Assembly (NCBI GenBank): GCA_018340375.1 | Contig: JAFFJZ010000001.1 | Span: 11,860,001 to 11,924,000, forward strand | Length of the DNA stretch: 64,000 nucleotides | Origin: Gonatopus flavifemur | Lineage: Eukaryota > Arthropoda > Insecta > Hymenoptera > Dryinidae | Direction: 5' to 3' | Shown here: positions 32,945-44,869 of the stretch, piece by piece | Position numbering within the stretch: position 1 is the stretch's first letter | Layout: each line of letters opens with the position of its first letter | Notes under the pieces: model-generated | The model's input: only the letters and a program-made list of their open reading frames with translations | Databases searched by the model: none | Told to the model about the DNA's origin: nothing | Position numbers and translations under genes: made by a program

Positions 32945-35900
32945 AAATCGCATGATTGCGTGCGCATGATTAACGTATTTTTTGTTCTCTTTTCTTCTGT
33001 AATGCGATGGAATAGAATGAGAATTTATACAAGCCGCATTTTCTATTCCAATCATTGTTCACTCGGAAAAACGGAATAAAAGTCTCGAACAATGAGAGTG
33101 GAATAGGAGGAAAAAAGAGGGGCCAAGGATCGAATGTGATAGAAGAATGAATAGAAAACCGAGCAATCGATTTATTAGGGAGGAAGAGGTTTATGAAGTG
33201 ATAAGAGGGAGGAAAGAAGAGAACGGAAGGGAAATTGAATAGCATTGAATTAAAACGAGTCATTATCGTACAACTCCAGACTTCTCTGACCAATAAAAGT
33301 CCTTCTAGTTGCATGAACGAGGGAGGAAAAATTTCCTATATATGTTTCTGTTGTACTTGCCATCCGAACTGTGGTCAGGTTATGATATTTTGTTTCGAGG
33401 TATCGATTGAATTTGATATACATCTTTGTATATATTGATAGTATTATTGTGAGAAGAGTCACCACGCGTATTGTTTAAATCGCTCTCTAAATCATTTTCA
33501 GGCGAAAAGAGTCATTGGTAAACAAGAACAAGTTTTGTGATCAAAAAAAGAACGAATCATTCGTTTCATTGTCAATGGAAGAGTGATTTGATGAGATTGA
33601 AAAGAGGCGTAGAAGACTCGCTAAAATCTTATATAAGCCTTTCGCGAGTGTTCCATTTTCGATTACATGAATATCGTTGAAAGTGTCAGCTCGAAAATGT
33701 TCGTGAAATGCCTTCATTGCGCGATTATTCGCTGAATAATGTTCAGAATCGATTATTCTTACACAATTTTTAATTTTTTCATGTAATGTACGCAACCTCA
33801 TCCATGCGTTCTGAGGTTGAAGTTGGAGTTATCAAAATAATACATCGTATGGACTGAAATAATGATATACTTCAATCCTTATTCCCCGAAAAATAATTTC
33901 TAGGAAAATAATGTTCAAGAGAATATCAATCTTTCTACTTGATGTCTCAATTTACAGAATTTACTCTTGGAATGAAATGATTGTGTGTCATTTTAGTCGA
34001 TATTCTTCAGAATGTCTCGTGAGATTATCTTGTCTTGTTACGAAGGAGAGAAGACGTCATCAGTGGAAATAATAAAACAGAAACGTCTTTGCTGTGTTAT
34101 CTATCGATAACGAGATACAAAACAGAAACGTCGACGTTATTATATCAAATTGTCTCGTCTTTTATAAACACCTTCAATTTTTTATATAATATAATTCATC
34201 ACGATATCTCTAAAACTAGCGTTCAAGATTTAAGATTCAATGTAAAATAAAATGGAATTAATTTCAGTACTTAATGAATTATACGATCGATAAATGATAA
34301 CAATGAGAGTACACATATTTTATCGGTATAAGTCTCGGATTATGTCGTGGATCAGCTCTGTTGGCAAAAAAAGAAGATGGCGAAAACAGTTAGTACTCGG
34401 ATAAAAATAATCCTCTTCTCCGAAATCATACAATTATAAATACTTTAACGGTTACTTTTTTTCCTCTGATCACTCGAGAAGACACTATATACATCCCTCT
34501 CTCTCTCTCTCTTTCTCTTTCTTCATCGTTAATCATCTATCCTCTGGTCTCTTCCCTTTTCATTCGACCACCTGTCTCTTCGTTTTGTTATCCAGTAACT
34601 CATCGGTTGAAGCACGTTGAAAAACAGAAAGAGATAGCAGCGAATGAAAAGAGAGTAAGGAAGAAAGGGAAAAAGGGAGGCTTATAGCAAATATTGACGT
34701 CCATCGTCGAGCTCGGGCAAAAGCTTTTCCCATTCGAACTCGATTGGCAACAGTGAATTTTACTATCGAAGGTATCCTCAGATCAAGGACGTGTAATTGG
34801 TTCATGGAAGATCCAAGGATCCCTTGATTCGCCTTCTTCGTGTTGCCGCTCGTAAAGATTTTACTGGACTTTTGAAAACTCTATATCTTCTCTTGAATAA
34901 TATGATGAAGTTTCATTTCCTTTTTTTCTCCTGGTTCCTTTTATTCGTCGAACGAGGGTTTTCTAAAATCAGTGCATCGATGAAGTTGATTGATAAATCA
35001 TGAGATTAATTCGAAGAGAAGTAAAAATTCTTTTTGACTTCATCGTGTAATTTTACGTATTTTTTAGGAGGGAAATAAAAAAATTTGTATTCCCAACCAT
35101 TCAACGTTATTGAACTCTGAAAAGAAATCGAGAAAAAAAAAAAAGACGCTTTCGCAACGCAAGCGAGAGGAAACATAACGGTTCGGATTCCATCTTGGAA
35201 ATCAATGACAGGGAAGGAACAACAAAGATATATAAATTCCCTACAAATAAAAATACAGGAAACTTATCTTTGAAGTGGAGAACCGTCTGGTGCGAGTGAT
35301 CGAGTCACATGTATGGTCAGCCAGTGGAATAACTCAACTCACTGATCAGACGCGTGTGTACAACCTTGTCTACTCTTCACCCACGATCAATTACTTTATC
35401 GCTGCGACGTATCTACATTGTACGAAGGAATGCATACATTCGTGTGTGCATTCAGTCCTCTTATCTAACTCCAGCAGGATGAGTATACAAAAGACCTTGC
35501 AGTGATCACTGGGAGAGGAGGAGAAAAAAAACAGGATGAAGGAGAATATCATACGGAGAGATAGAGCAGGGTGAAAGAGATAACTACCTGGTAACTGCTT
35601 TCGCATGAATACGTATTCTCGTACGGATTCCCGTCTGTATCGGGGCATCTTTTCAGATACTCGTTCTTATATGTATATGTAATGCATTCCATTTATCTCG
35701 TGATATGTTTTGTATGATATTTTCTAATGAAAGTATTGAAGATTAGGTGCTTCAAGCTGTTACCGTATGGGTGATTTTCGATACATTAACGTAGTATGGT
35801 ACGCCGAACAACGAATTCTTGTTGTGAGAACTGTGGAATCGTTATAGCAGCAAATAAGAGTGAAGAGCAGCCACAGCACCTGAGAAATATTTGATCATCA

Positions 35901-36770
35901 TAATTAAAACTTTTGGGTGTATCATTTTTTCAGTCGTTCGACTTGTTGAATTTGATTTTCGTTATGATCATATTTGAATACTGGATAAATTCATGCATGG
36001 AGAAGAGAAAACAGAATTGAGAATCGATCACAGGGGACAAAATTCGAAGAAAACGGTCATTGGTATAGAGAAAATCAACCCTCACTTCGATCAGCGTACA
36101 ATAGACAAAGGATGAATATACCGCTATGTTGTGATCGCAATAACGCTGATACAGGCGAAGGAACCTCTTTCACGAAATGATACACCTTTCGCAGTAATTT
36201 GCTGAAACGTGGATGTGGATGAGGGGTAACTGTGAATTAGAGCAAAAAGTGATAGAATGACAAACGTGAGAAGAAAAAAATATCTCAATCTTGATTAAAG
36301 AACTCAACCGATCAATTTTGCACGTTTTAATACGGATGAATAGAATTCTCCAAGCAGAAAAATTACGAAATTATTATTCCCCGACGTTTTGATACGAATA
36401 GAAAATTGATAATTCAATTTTCTTTGAACTCAAGTGACCGACGAAAGTCACAACGTAATTTCAATCTTTTCACAAATGAAAATCGTCTCTGCCGAGGTGC
36501 AGAAACTTTTGTTGCTTTGTTTTCTTAAACAAACAAACGTGATGCACCGAGAGGATTTGTAACAAGCCAACACAACGCGTAACGCTTCCGTCATCCCTTC
36601 CTCATGAGAATCCGAGATTATCTCGTTATGTTTCAACGAATAAATAATCATAAATTCAAGAATTAACATACGTATACACACGTAAGTCAGAAATCCTCTG
36701 TTTTCAAGACAGGTTTCTGTGGTGAGTCGAATCAATGAAGTCAGAATATTTTCTATGCACTGCACCGTCA
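32945..36770. other. No gene recognised
   Basis: AT-rich DNA with a TC microsatellite (34497-34520). ORFs do not exceed 127 codons (36448-36831, minus) and lack recognisable domains. Confidence 0.45.
34497..34520. repeat. (CT)n microsatellite
   Basis: CTCTCTCTCTCTCTCTCT continuing into TTCTCTTTCTTC; pyrimidine-only for about 30 bp. Confidence 0.85.
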
Positions 36771-36777
36771 GAAATAT

Positions 36778-36947
36778 CTGGAAGTTTTTTTCAATTACGT
36801 ACATGAAATCAGGTTCATATACATTCTGCATTAAATTTAATGTACAAGAACATGAGAAGACTATAAATTATGCTATAGTTCACATTAAATTTCATGTAAA
36901 ATGTGCATGAAACTGAATTCATGTACGTACTTGAAAAAAACTTCCAG
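36778..36947. mobile_element. Inverted-repeat MITE, about 170 bp
   Basis: CTGGAAGTTTTTTTCAATTA then CGTACATGAAATCAGGTTCA on the left is mirrored from 36947 by CTGGAAGTTTTTTTCAAGTA then CGTACATGAATTCAGTTTCA. Arms are about 70 bp with a 35-bp centre rich in TTAAATTTAATG words. Confidence 0.75.
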
Positions 36948-37011
36948 TAAAAACATTAAAATTCATGCAGAAATTTTTAATAGTGTGTACAAAAATTCAG
37001 AAAATTTGACT

Positions 37012-37107
37012 GTAATTTTTTGCTGAATTCTAAGAAACTTGACTAAATTTTCAAAATACGCTTTGAAATTTAGTCGAAGTTTCTTGAAATTCAGAAGGAA
37101 TTTTTTC
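37012..37107. repeat. Short palindrome
   Basis: TGAATTCTAAGAAACTTGAC then TAAATTTTCAAA on the left pairs with a right arm that reads TGAATTTCAAGAAACTTCGA then CTAAATTTCAAA when inverted. Arms of about 45 bp around a centre near 37058. It may be part of the same MITE cluster as 36778-36947. Confidence 0.65.
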
Positions 37108-37638
37108 GCACTGTGTTCTCAAAAAATTCTTTCGCTCTGAATTCATAAATCCTATTAGAATATCGATGTTTTGCAAAAAAGTTCTCCGCGAAAAGTTCAT
37201 TAATCCTTTCTGATCTGACGTTCATTCCAATGGACATAGAATTCAGCAAATTATCAAAATCGTTCCACAAGTCAGAGCAGTTTGAAACCCATGATATCAT
37301 CAAGATGAGGATGTCAATTGACGATAAGAAAATTATTCAGAATTATATTTTCAGTATTGGATGTTTTTAAACGGAACTAATGTGATGAGAATTTCGAAAT
37401 TGTTGATACTGCAATTTCCATTACTTGAACGAATTTCACTGATTCTACAGGATGCGGTTTGAATATTCGAAAAAGTATGCTCGATGTGACGTTTCAGACT
37501 GTCATTGGATTAACGCGTTGACAATTTTATTCGTCTCTGATTAAAAGAACTAATGAGCCCCCGATAATGCCTCTGGCTCGCCGGTTCTGGGGTACGTTTT
37601 GAATTAGTTAGGAAATGCGTGTCACAGATTATTAGAGT

Positions 37639-38278
37639 AGTTCTCTGGAAAAATTCAGGATCAAATTAGAAAAATCATTGTCAAGCAGAGCACCCAGGTC
37701 GGAGGAATTCGATAATTATATTCGTTGGGACTTATATTCTTATTTATGACAAAAAAAGAATCAACTCGAAGTATAAATAAACAACCTTGTATTGTAATTT
37801 GGCATGGTTTTTTCCTCAAAAATTTTTATTTTTGATCCGTTTATGACTTATGAGGGCTCATTTTGTTCCTTCTGAGATTTAAAAAACCTTCACCATGGGG
37901 ATTTTTTTATATGAGTCAGCATGACACTGTCACACGCTTTTGTTGATGGGAATGTATTTTACTATTAATAAACAAGAGCGTGTGACAGTGTGATGATGAC
38001 TCATATAAAAAAATCCACGTGGTAAAGGTTTTTTAAATCTCACAAGGAACAAAATGAGCCCTCATGAGTCATAAATGGATCAAAAATAAAAAAATTTCTT
38101 AAAAAAAACCATGCCAAATTACAATACAATGTTGTTTATTTATCCTTCGAGTTGGTTCTTTTTTTGTCATGAATAAGAATATCAGTCCCAACGAAATTGA
38201 TTATCGAATCCCTTCGACCTTGATGCTCTGCTTGACAATAATTTTTCTAATTTGATCCTGAATTCTCCCGGAGAACTG
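37639..38278. mobile_element. Large fold-back element, arms about 305 bp, loop 26 bp
   Basis: The left arm starts AGTTCTCTGGAAAAATTCAG and continues GATCAAATTAGAAAAATCAT. The right arm read inverted from 38278 gives AGTTCTCCGGGAGAATTCAG and GATCAAATTAGAAAAATTAT. Pairing continues with only scattered mismatches through GGCATGGTTTTTT and GAGGGCTCATTTTGTTCCTT to CACTGTCACACGCT near 37937. The single-stranded centre (37945-37970) is AT-rich. No ORF of note and no clear target duplication. A transcript across it would form a very long hairpin. Confidence 0.9.
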
Positions 38279-38284
38279 CCTTAA

Positions 38285-39091
38285 AAGAATACAACTTCGG
38301 TTTTTTTTTCAAAGCTTAACTTGAGATGTTTATTCAAGTGAAACTACAACAACGAAGAATGATCATCATATGATCGAAGAAGCTCACTCTAGCACCAAGA
38401 AACAATCGTAAATAAAATAATAAATGAGACTAATTGAATGAAACATTAATGATTCTTATGTCTTATGACTTATCAGTCCGGACTTTCTAGTTGACGACGT
38501 GTGCACATGTAACCTATCCCGAAATGACGATGTTCAGTATTAATTTCCGCGTAACGCGATTCGGCAAAATAAGTCGTCGTGAAACGTCGACTTTGCGGTT
38601 CTCGTGAAACGTGGTCGGATGCCAACGAGATTCCCCATGCGAAGAATTGTGATTCTAATATGATTCTAGTGAAATTTTATTTATCCAAACCCTGATTGGC
38701 TTCGAAGGAGCTCTAACGGAATCGAGCCGTTTGATCAATTTTCAAAGGTTCTCCATGAATCCTATACGACGCGAGGGTGATTTCACTGGAAAAATGAATC
38801 CAAACCGTTGGTTCTATCGGGAGGAGGACGTCAACGGGTTGGTTCTGACGGAAAATTTACGTATCGGTTATTCCCACAAGTATATTCGGTCGTAAGAGGG
38901 TGACCTTTCAATAACAGACGTGTGAAGGTAGCTCTAGCTATTCCCGGGTGGCTGGATTTTGCCGCTAAGGCCCAAGGAGGAGAGTATCCATCCTTGTTGG
39001 TAATTTTCCCTAACCCGCTTCTACTCTGTGACGTAGGAGAGTATCCTCACGCCCCCACCTTCCCTACACGAGCCTAGCTAATTGTTGGGTC
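38285..39091 (-). other. GC-richer block, possible solo LTR
   Basis: Between the fold-back and the mariner lies about 800 bp with higher G+C and many CpG. On the minus strand it would start TGTGACCCAACAATTAGC (or TGTTGTGGTA once the mariner at 39097 is removed) and end with an AATAAA (38334-38329) and a T/A-rich tail near 38285. A TG start and a terminal polyadenylation signal resemble a solo long terminal repeat. I found no matching second LTR, primer site or target duplication, so an unrelated regulatory block is equally possible. Confidence 0.25.
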
Positions 39092-39096
39092 ACATA

Positions 39097-40418
39097 CGAG
39101 GTGTGTTCAAAAAGTAAGGTGACTTTGTATTTTTAAGAAAAAATATTTATTTATTTATCAATATTTATGTTGTCCCCTTCAAAGTAATCCCCCTCAGATA
39201 CAATACACTTATGCCAACGGTTTTTCCAATCCTCAAAGCACTTCTCATAAGCACTTTTCGGTATAGCCTTGAGCTCTTCCAGCGATGCAGTCTTTATCTC
39301 TTCAATCGTTGCAAATCTCCGTCCTTTCATAGGTCTCTTTAGTTTTGGGAACAAGAAAAAGTCACATGGGGCCAAATCCGGTGAATATCGTGGCTGAGGC
39401 ATGATTGTGGTGTTGTTTTTGGCCAAAAAATCTCTCACAAGCAAAGATGAGTGAGCAGGGGCATTATCGTGATGCAAAAGCCATGAATTATTTTTCCACA
39501 ATTCTGGACGTTTTCTTCGTAGTGCTTCTCGCAAACGGCGCATAACTTCAAGATAATACTGTTTATTGACCGTACGACCATATGGTAAGAACTCCTGATG
39601 CACCACGCCATGGCAATCGAAGAAAACAGTGAGCAAAACTTTGACATTTGATCGAACTTGGCGTGCTTTTTTCGGTCTTGGTTCATCTGGGGTCTTCCAT
39701 TGGGACGATTGGACTTTGGTTTCGACATCATAACCATATACCCATGATTCGTCACCAGTTATGACCCTTTTGAGTGAATCTGGGTCGTTGTTGACGTCAT
39801 TCAACAGTTCTTGAGCGATGCTCATGCGACGGTTCTTTTGGTCAAAATTTAGCAATTTCGGAACAAACTTCGCTGACACACGTCTCATGCCCAAAACGTT
39901 AGAAAAAATTTCATGGCACGAGTCAAGCGATAAACCAACATCCTCAGCAACTTCTCTGATAGTGATTCGACGATTTTCCAAAACAATTTTCTTCACTGCT
40001 TGAACGTTTTCATCAGTTGTTGATGTGCTTGGGCGTCCAGAGCGAGGCTCGTCATTGGCATCTTCCCGGCCATCTTGGAAGAGTTTGTACCACTTGTAAA
40101 CATTTTTTTTACTCAGAACAGTTTCACCGTATGCTACTGTCAACATTTTGAGTGTTTCGGAGCACTTTATTTTATTCTTCACACAAAATTTGATGCAAAT
40201 CCTTTGATCCATATTTTTCGATAGCAAGAAATCGCCGAGCACGCAAAACACTTATAACCTTTACGCCTCTCACAACCAAACAAAAAATGCTATACACTTG
40301 AAACTTAGTACAGATGTTCGGGAAGAGTGTGCCAACATAACAAAACAAAAAAATCGATAATCGAAAGTACGTTGCCCGCGAAATTTGAAAAGTCTCCTTA
40401 CTTTTTGAACACACCTCG
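39097..40418 (-). mobile_element. Mariner element copy B, 1322 bp, structurally intact
   Basis: The left end is CGAGGTGTGTTCAAAAAGTA, continuing AGGTGACTTTG. The right end read inverted is CGAGGTGTGTTCAAAAAGTA, continuing AGGAGACTTTT, with one mismatch in the inner TIR. TA duplications flank it at 39095-39096 and 40419-40420. Length and layout match copy A exactly (206 bp from the transposase-side TIR end to the ATG, 54 bp from the stop to the other end). Confidence 0.97.
39151..40212 (-). CDS. Mariner transposase, intact, 353 residues
   Basis: The enzyme cuts and pastes its own element at TA sites and would act in the nucleus. ATG at 40212 (MDQRICIKFC) was preferred over the GTG at 40251 because it matches the usual start. 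Residues 1-115 contain the two helix-turn-helix units that bind the TIR, separated by a GRPSTS linker (59-64). The catalytic domain holds Asp154 (ITGDESW), Asp249 (LHHDNAPAH) and Asp284 (APCDF), spaced DD34D, plus KFVPKL and SPDLAP motifs. The length is normal and there is no stop or frameshift. One oddity: PRYSPDLAP, where PPYSPDLAP is usual. It may still be capable of activity; expression is unknown. It is the only complete coding sequence I can support in the window. Confidence 0.95.
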   Translation of the reverse strand: MDQRICIKFCVKNKIKCSETLKMLTVAYGETVLSKKNVYKWYKLFQDGREDANDEPRSGRPSTSTTDENVQAVKKIVLENRRITIREVAEDVGLSLDSCHEIFSNVLGMRRVSAKFVPKLLNFDQKNRRMSIAQELLNDVNNDPDSLKRVITGDESWVYGYDVETKVQSSQWKTPDEPRPKKARQVRSNVKVLLTVFFDCHGVVHQEFLPYGRTVNKQYYLEVMRRLREALRRKRPELWKNNSWLLHHDNAPAHSSLLVRDFLAKNNTTIMPQPRYSPDLAPCDFFLFPKLKRPMKGRRFATIEEIKTASLEELKAIPKSAYEKCFEDWKNRWHKCIVSEGDYFEGDNINIDK

Positions 40419-40540
40419 TATACCACAACAAGACTTCCTCTGTCCTCAGTAGATGAAGCGTACTCTCTCACCTTTTCCAAAAATTGTCTAGCTTTGAGCA
40501 GGTTGTGAGTGCCAAAAAGTGTTTGAGCTATGGAAACTAA

Positions 40541-41174
40541 CCAGTAAACACACGCACGTTTTAAAAACGTCAAAAACAGTCAATAACCACACGTTGTGAA
40601 TTAGTAATATTCTTGCGTTGATTCAACGTAAAAATGTCGCGGCAGATCACGTGTTTTTCAACCATAAAATAACGTCATATCAACGGTTTAAACATCGTTT
40701 AAAAGACGTCAAATATTGACGCGTTCTAATGATGGTTTTAAAACGTGAATTGAATCCAACAAATTATTGTGAAAATTTTTCATTAAATATCGAGAACAAT
40801 AGTATTTATGAGTATGACAGAATTTGGAAAAGTACGCCACACTATTTCCTATGTTGCTCTTTGTTGAAATTTTAACCATTGTTCGGTTTCGTTCGACATT
40901 TTTAGCAGAATATCTTCAATTAAAGTTCAAACACAAGGTGTTATAAACACATTCTAAACGCGTGATTCAAACCCGTTCAAAACACGTTTTTTGAGGACGT
41001 CGTTTGATGGTTATTTTTGAATATCAGCTTAATCAACTACGTTATCAAAACGTAATTTCTGGTCGTCTATTTCCCGATCAAATTTCAACTAAAAATCAAC
41101 GTTATGAAATCAACGACTGACGTCCGTTTGACAGTCCAACGTTTTTTCAACGTTGAAATAACGTGTGTGGGATA
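40541..41174. mobile_element. MITE-like element rich in AACGTT / ACGTC words
   Basis: The left end CAGTAAACACACGCACGTTT is mirrored from 41174 by ATCCCACACACGTTATTTCA. Between them AACGTT, ACGTC, AAACGTG and TCAACG recur about 25 times in both orientations, most densely in the outer 200 bp on each side. That is the layout of subterminal repeats in non-autonomous DNA transposons. The centre (40780-40900) lacks them. No ORF. No target duplication seen. Confidence 0.55.
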
Positions 41175-41179
41175 TTGCC

Positions 41180-44100
41180 TATTGAAAAAAAAGTTTTATC
41201 GTTATGAGAATTAAGCCAGGTCAGAAAGAGTCAGCGTTTATTTCGGACCAAAATCTGATTTTGAATTTGTTTGTTTAATCGTTTTGAGGTGGCTCGATCG
41301 AATACTTGGCGGCAAGAAGCAGATTAATGAAACTTTCGTGGCGCTTGGACACGATAGCGATAAATAAAAAAAAAACATCAAATGAAATTCCTACGATACC
41401 ACGTTTTTTGACGCGCGAAATTATAAAAAAAAATCCGAAGTGACGGAAAAAAAAATAGTGCAACAAAGCATCTCTCCTGTATCCACAATAACTACGTACA
41501 AAGGAGAATCGATAAAGTATTGTCACGTACTGTGAAACGCAAACTATATTATAATCACCGCGTTACGTCGTCCATGTATGTATTCAGAATAAAAGACAAA
41601 AAAAAAGTTGAACGCGAAGGTAAGCTCCAGGCGCGTAAGTGTATGTCCACAAGAGCGAATGAGGGATTTTTTGAACCTGATAAAAATGTCCACATCCATG
41701 TCATGCCGTCGTCAAAGAAAGGATCTTTTGATCTCACGCACGAACACGCGCGCATATCGACGACGTCCGCGCCTCGTCGTCTCGATTTTCAAGCTGGCAT
41801 ATCACGATCGTTTTTTATCTTTCCACTTTTTGCCCCTTGGCCTTCTCTTCTCATTCTTGAAGAAGAAAAATCGTCGGGAACCGAAATAAATTGTTACTCG
41901 CTATAAAGAGCGTTCGGTGACGGATTGTCCGGATGTAGGTACACATACACATATCGTCCGCTGGATATTATTAATCGTTGTTTCGTGAAATCAAAATGCG
42001 AAAAATGATGGGAAGATCGTCGAGTTCTCTTCGTCGATGTGTAGGTATTATAACGAAAAAAAAAAGAACAAAAAACGAGAGTCGAAAGATGGAAAAGTTG
42101 TACTATTCGTGTTTTGGCTTATCCATCGGAATCAATTCGCATTTCTCGGAATCATTAGATTTTTACTACATCGAGAAGTTGGTAGTTCACCCTCGCACGC
42201 GCGTGGAGAAGTTTCAAGGATCGTTATATTCTTCTTCTAGAAACTCAAGTTCGGCTCTCAAGGTAATTTGGAAAATTCTTTTGATGGGGGAAGGAAATCT
42301 TTTTTCTCCTTATTTCTTTTTTAATTCAATCTCACGACAATCGGGAGATTATTAGGGAAGGGCAAAAAGAAGACACTGAGGTGCAGTTCTTGCAGGGAGG
42401 AAAATGGAATTCGTGCAGTATCGAGATCTCTGCACGTTGACAGACGCAAATTTCTTCCTCGTGACTCGTGGAGGAGCAGGAAAAAGCGATAGGGAAGTGC
42501 CAAGAGGAAAAAGAAAGTTTCATTAACGGAACGGAGATCTCTCTACTTTATGGGAATACCGTGTCCGTACATAGTGAACGCGCGCTATGTCCCGCGATAC
42601 GAATAGAGTTTCTACAAAAAATAAACAAAGAGAACAAGGATCAAAATTATATTCCGTAGGCTATGTAAATCTTTCAGGGTAGGTACGTGTTGCGAAAACG
42701 CGAGAGAAGGAGAAGATACAGGGGGTCATGTTAATAATGCATCAGGCACCAGGAGAGATCGAAGATTTATTATCTTCTTCGATTCGTAATTGAAATCAAC
42801 TAAAACGTGGAGAAATTGTTATATCGTAAGTTTATAATCATTTTTGTTTCTGAGCATCGGTTGGGAGATAAGTTTGTTTGTTTGGACATTGAGACAAACT
42901 TCCAATAAGTTTTTCGAAGTTAGATGAGAGTTTCGCAAATGTTGATTTCGGAGTAATCAGTTGCTGTCAGAACGCAGAAATTTTCAACAAACATTCGAAA
43001 GAGATATTTTGAAAAAGTGATGAAATCGTTAACACAGTACGACAACTTGTACAAATTCTCTTTCAATTATATCATACATTTTTCAGATTCGTCAAATTCA
43101 ATTCGAAAAACAAATATTGAAACATTCAATAAGTTTTGACGAAAATTTCATAATTCTCTCCTCGATATGATATTTTATTTATTCCTTCTTTCACAATAAA
43201 TATTTGGACAAATATTGTCACCAAATCAGTTTTGTCTTCACCATATTTTTCATCTTTTATTTCAATTTCAAATCCATAAAGCACTAGACACATGTATATA
43301 AACTATATAACCCGATAACCATGAAATACGAGTACCTTAACCATTCGTCTCTACTAGTTTCCAATTTCTCTTTTTCTATTTCTCGTTGAGTTTTATTCAA
43401 CAGAAAAATTGCATGACACTTTGTCATATGTGATTCATGCTACGTGTCTGTCGTATAATGACAGCGAACGAAAAAACAAAAAAATACATAAACACAAAGG
43501 ACAAGCAAGGGAAAATAAAAACAAGATACTGACTTGTCTTCATTATCCGGACTACGATAAAACATCGAATATGGTTTCTTTTATGAGACAAAAATTCACA
43601 TTATTACAGGGTATATGCTGTGTTTCGCCACAACCAAGGAAGATCGATATCGTTCATTTCTCTCAACGTTGAGAAAACTCAACGTAATAAAGAATCAAAT
43701 TAACGTATACGCAACATCATATATAAATATACAAGTTTTGAATTTTCTCTTCACGACGAGCGAATTGATGACATAGAAGATCACGACAAGTATCATAGAA
43801 ATAGATAAAAGGTGAGTCGATACAATTGATCTGCTAACGTGCAAAAACGTGGCGTTGAGTCGAGAAAAGACTTACTCGAACGTCACTTGACCGTGTAGTA
43901 AAAGTGGTGAGAATGAAGAGAGAATAAAGATGACTCTTTCTCAAGTACTCGTTCTAAAAGAGAATTCTTTTTCGACTTATGTCACATGAATAAGAAAGAA
44001 TACTTGGGGAAAAATCTTGCTGGAGGAAGAATATAGGTGTACTCTTGAGCAACTTTTTCATTCTTCATTTTCCACTTGAGTATCAATTAATCGAAGCAAA

Positions 44101-44645
44101 AGTGAAATGGATGTGGAATAAAAGTATATTCGGCGGGGATAATAGCTTTATAAACGGGGATAATAGCTTTTCCAAGTGAGAAGGTATTTACAGAAAATTC
44201 GCTTATAACTCGGAATATATTGAACCACACCATGTATAGAGAAATTCTCACTTTTATTACATGAGTTTTCAAATCCCTATTGCAACTTCTAGTCTTTATC
44301 GCGTTATAAACTGGAGAAAATATGAGGTAATATTCCTTCTCCATACTTATATGAATTGTTTCGAATAAAGGATATTTTCAAGATATTTCTTGTTGATGAA
44401 TTCCCATGTGTTTGTTCAGGAACATTGATTCATCGAACTGGCGATCAGATCAAGAACAACTTATATACATTCTGCTCCAAATTCGTTGCAAAACGATAGA
44501 AACTCAGGCTATTTGAATCAAATGTAGCGTATGGAACACAAAATTATATCAGATTCTTCTAAATCCGTACCGACGTTGCTCTATGAGAATTCATAGTTCC
44601 AAGTCATTTCCATCACTCGATGACTACTCCACTTATATACAATCG
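41180..44645. other. No gene recognised
   Basis: AT-rich with some CpG-rich patches (41520-41900, 42380-42650). Overlapping ORFs of 93-128 codons at 41520-41906 and 41978-42355 have no recognisable domains and rely on non-ATG or weak starts. A 21-bp direct duplication, CGGGGATAATAGCTTTATAA-like, occurs at 44134-44170. Confidence 0.4.
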
Positions 44646-44651
44646 AAACAC

Positions 44652-44864
44652 CCAATCAGAATTTAACAACTGGCGCTGTACTGCGCCAGTACCGGCTAAG
44701 ACTGGCGGGGTACTGGTGGCCTGTACTGCAGCAGTACTGGCATTTGTCCGAAATGATAACGCTTTTCCATACTGGGTACGTACTAGCCGATTCTTGGGGG
44801 CCCAATACTGGCACTGTACTCCACCCGTTGTCAACATTGGCATACTTCGGTTTTTTCTGATTGG
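44652..44864. mobile_element. MITE, 213 bp, CCAATCAGA ends, GTACTGG core
   Basis: CCAATCAGAATTTAAC at 44652 is mirrored from 44864 by CCAATCAGAAAAAAC. The interior repeats GCCAGTAC / GTACTGGC in both orientations (for example CTGTACTGCGCCAGTACCGG) and has a GGGGGCCCAATACTGG stretch. It shares vocabulary with 62525-62960 and weakly with the GGGCCC element at 20.1 kb. Confidence 0.6.
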
Positions 44865-44869
44865 ACAGA

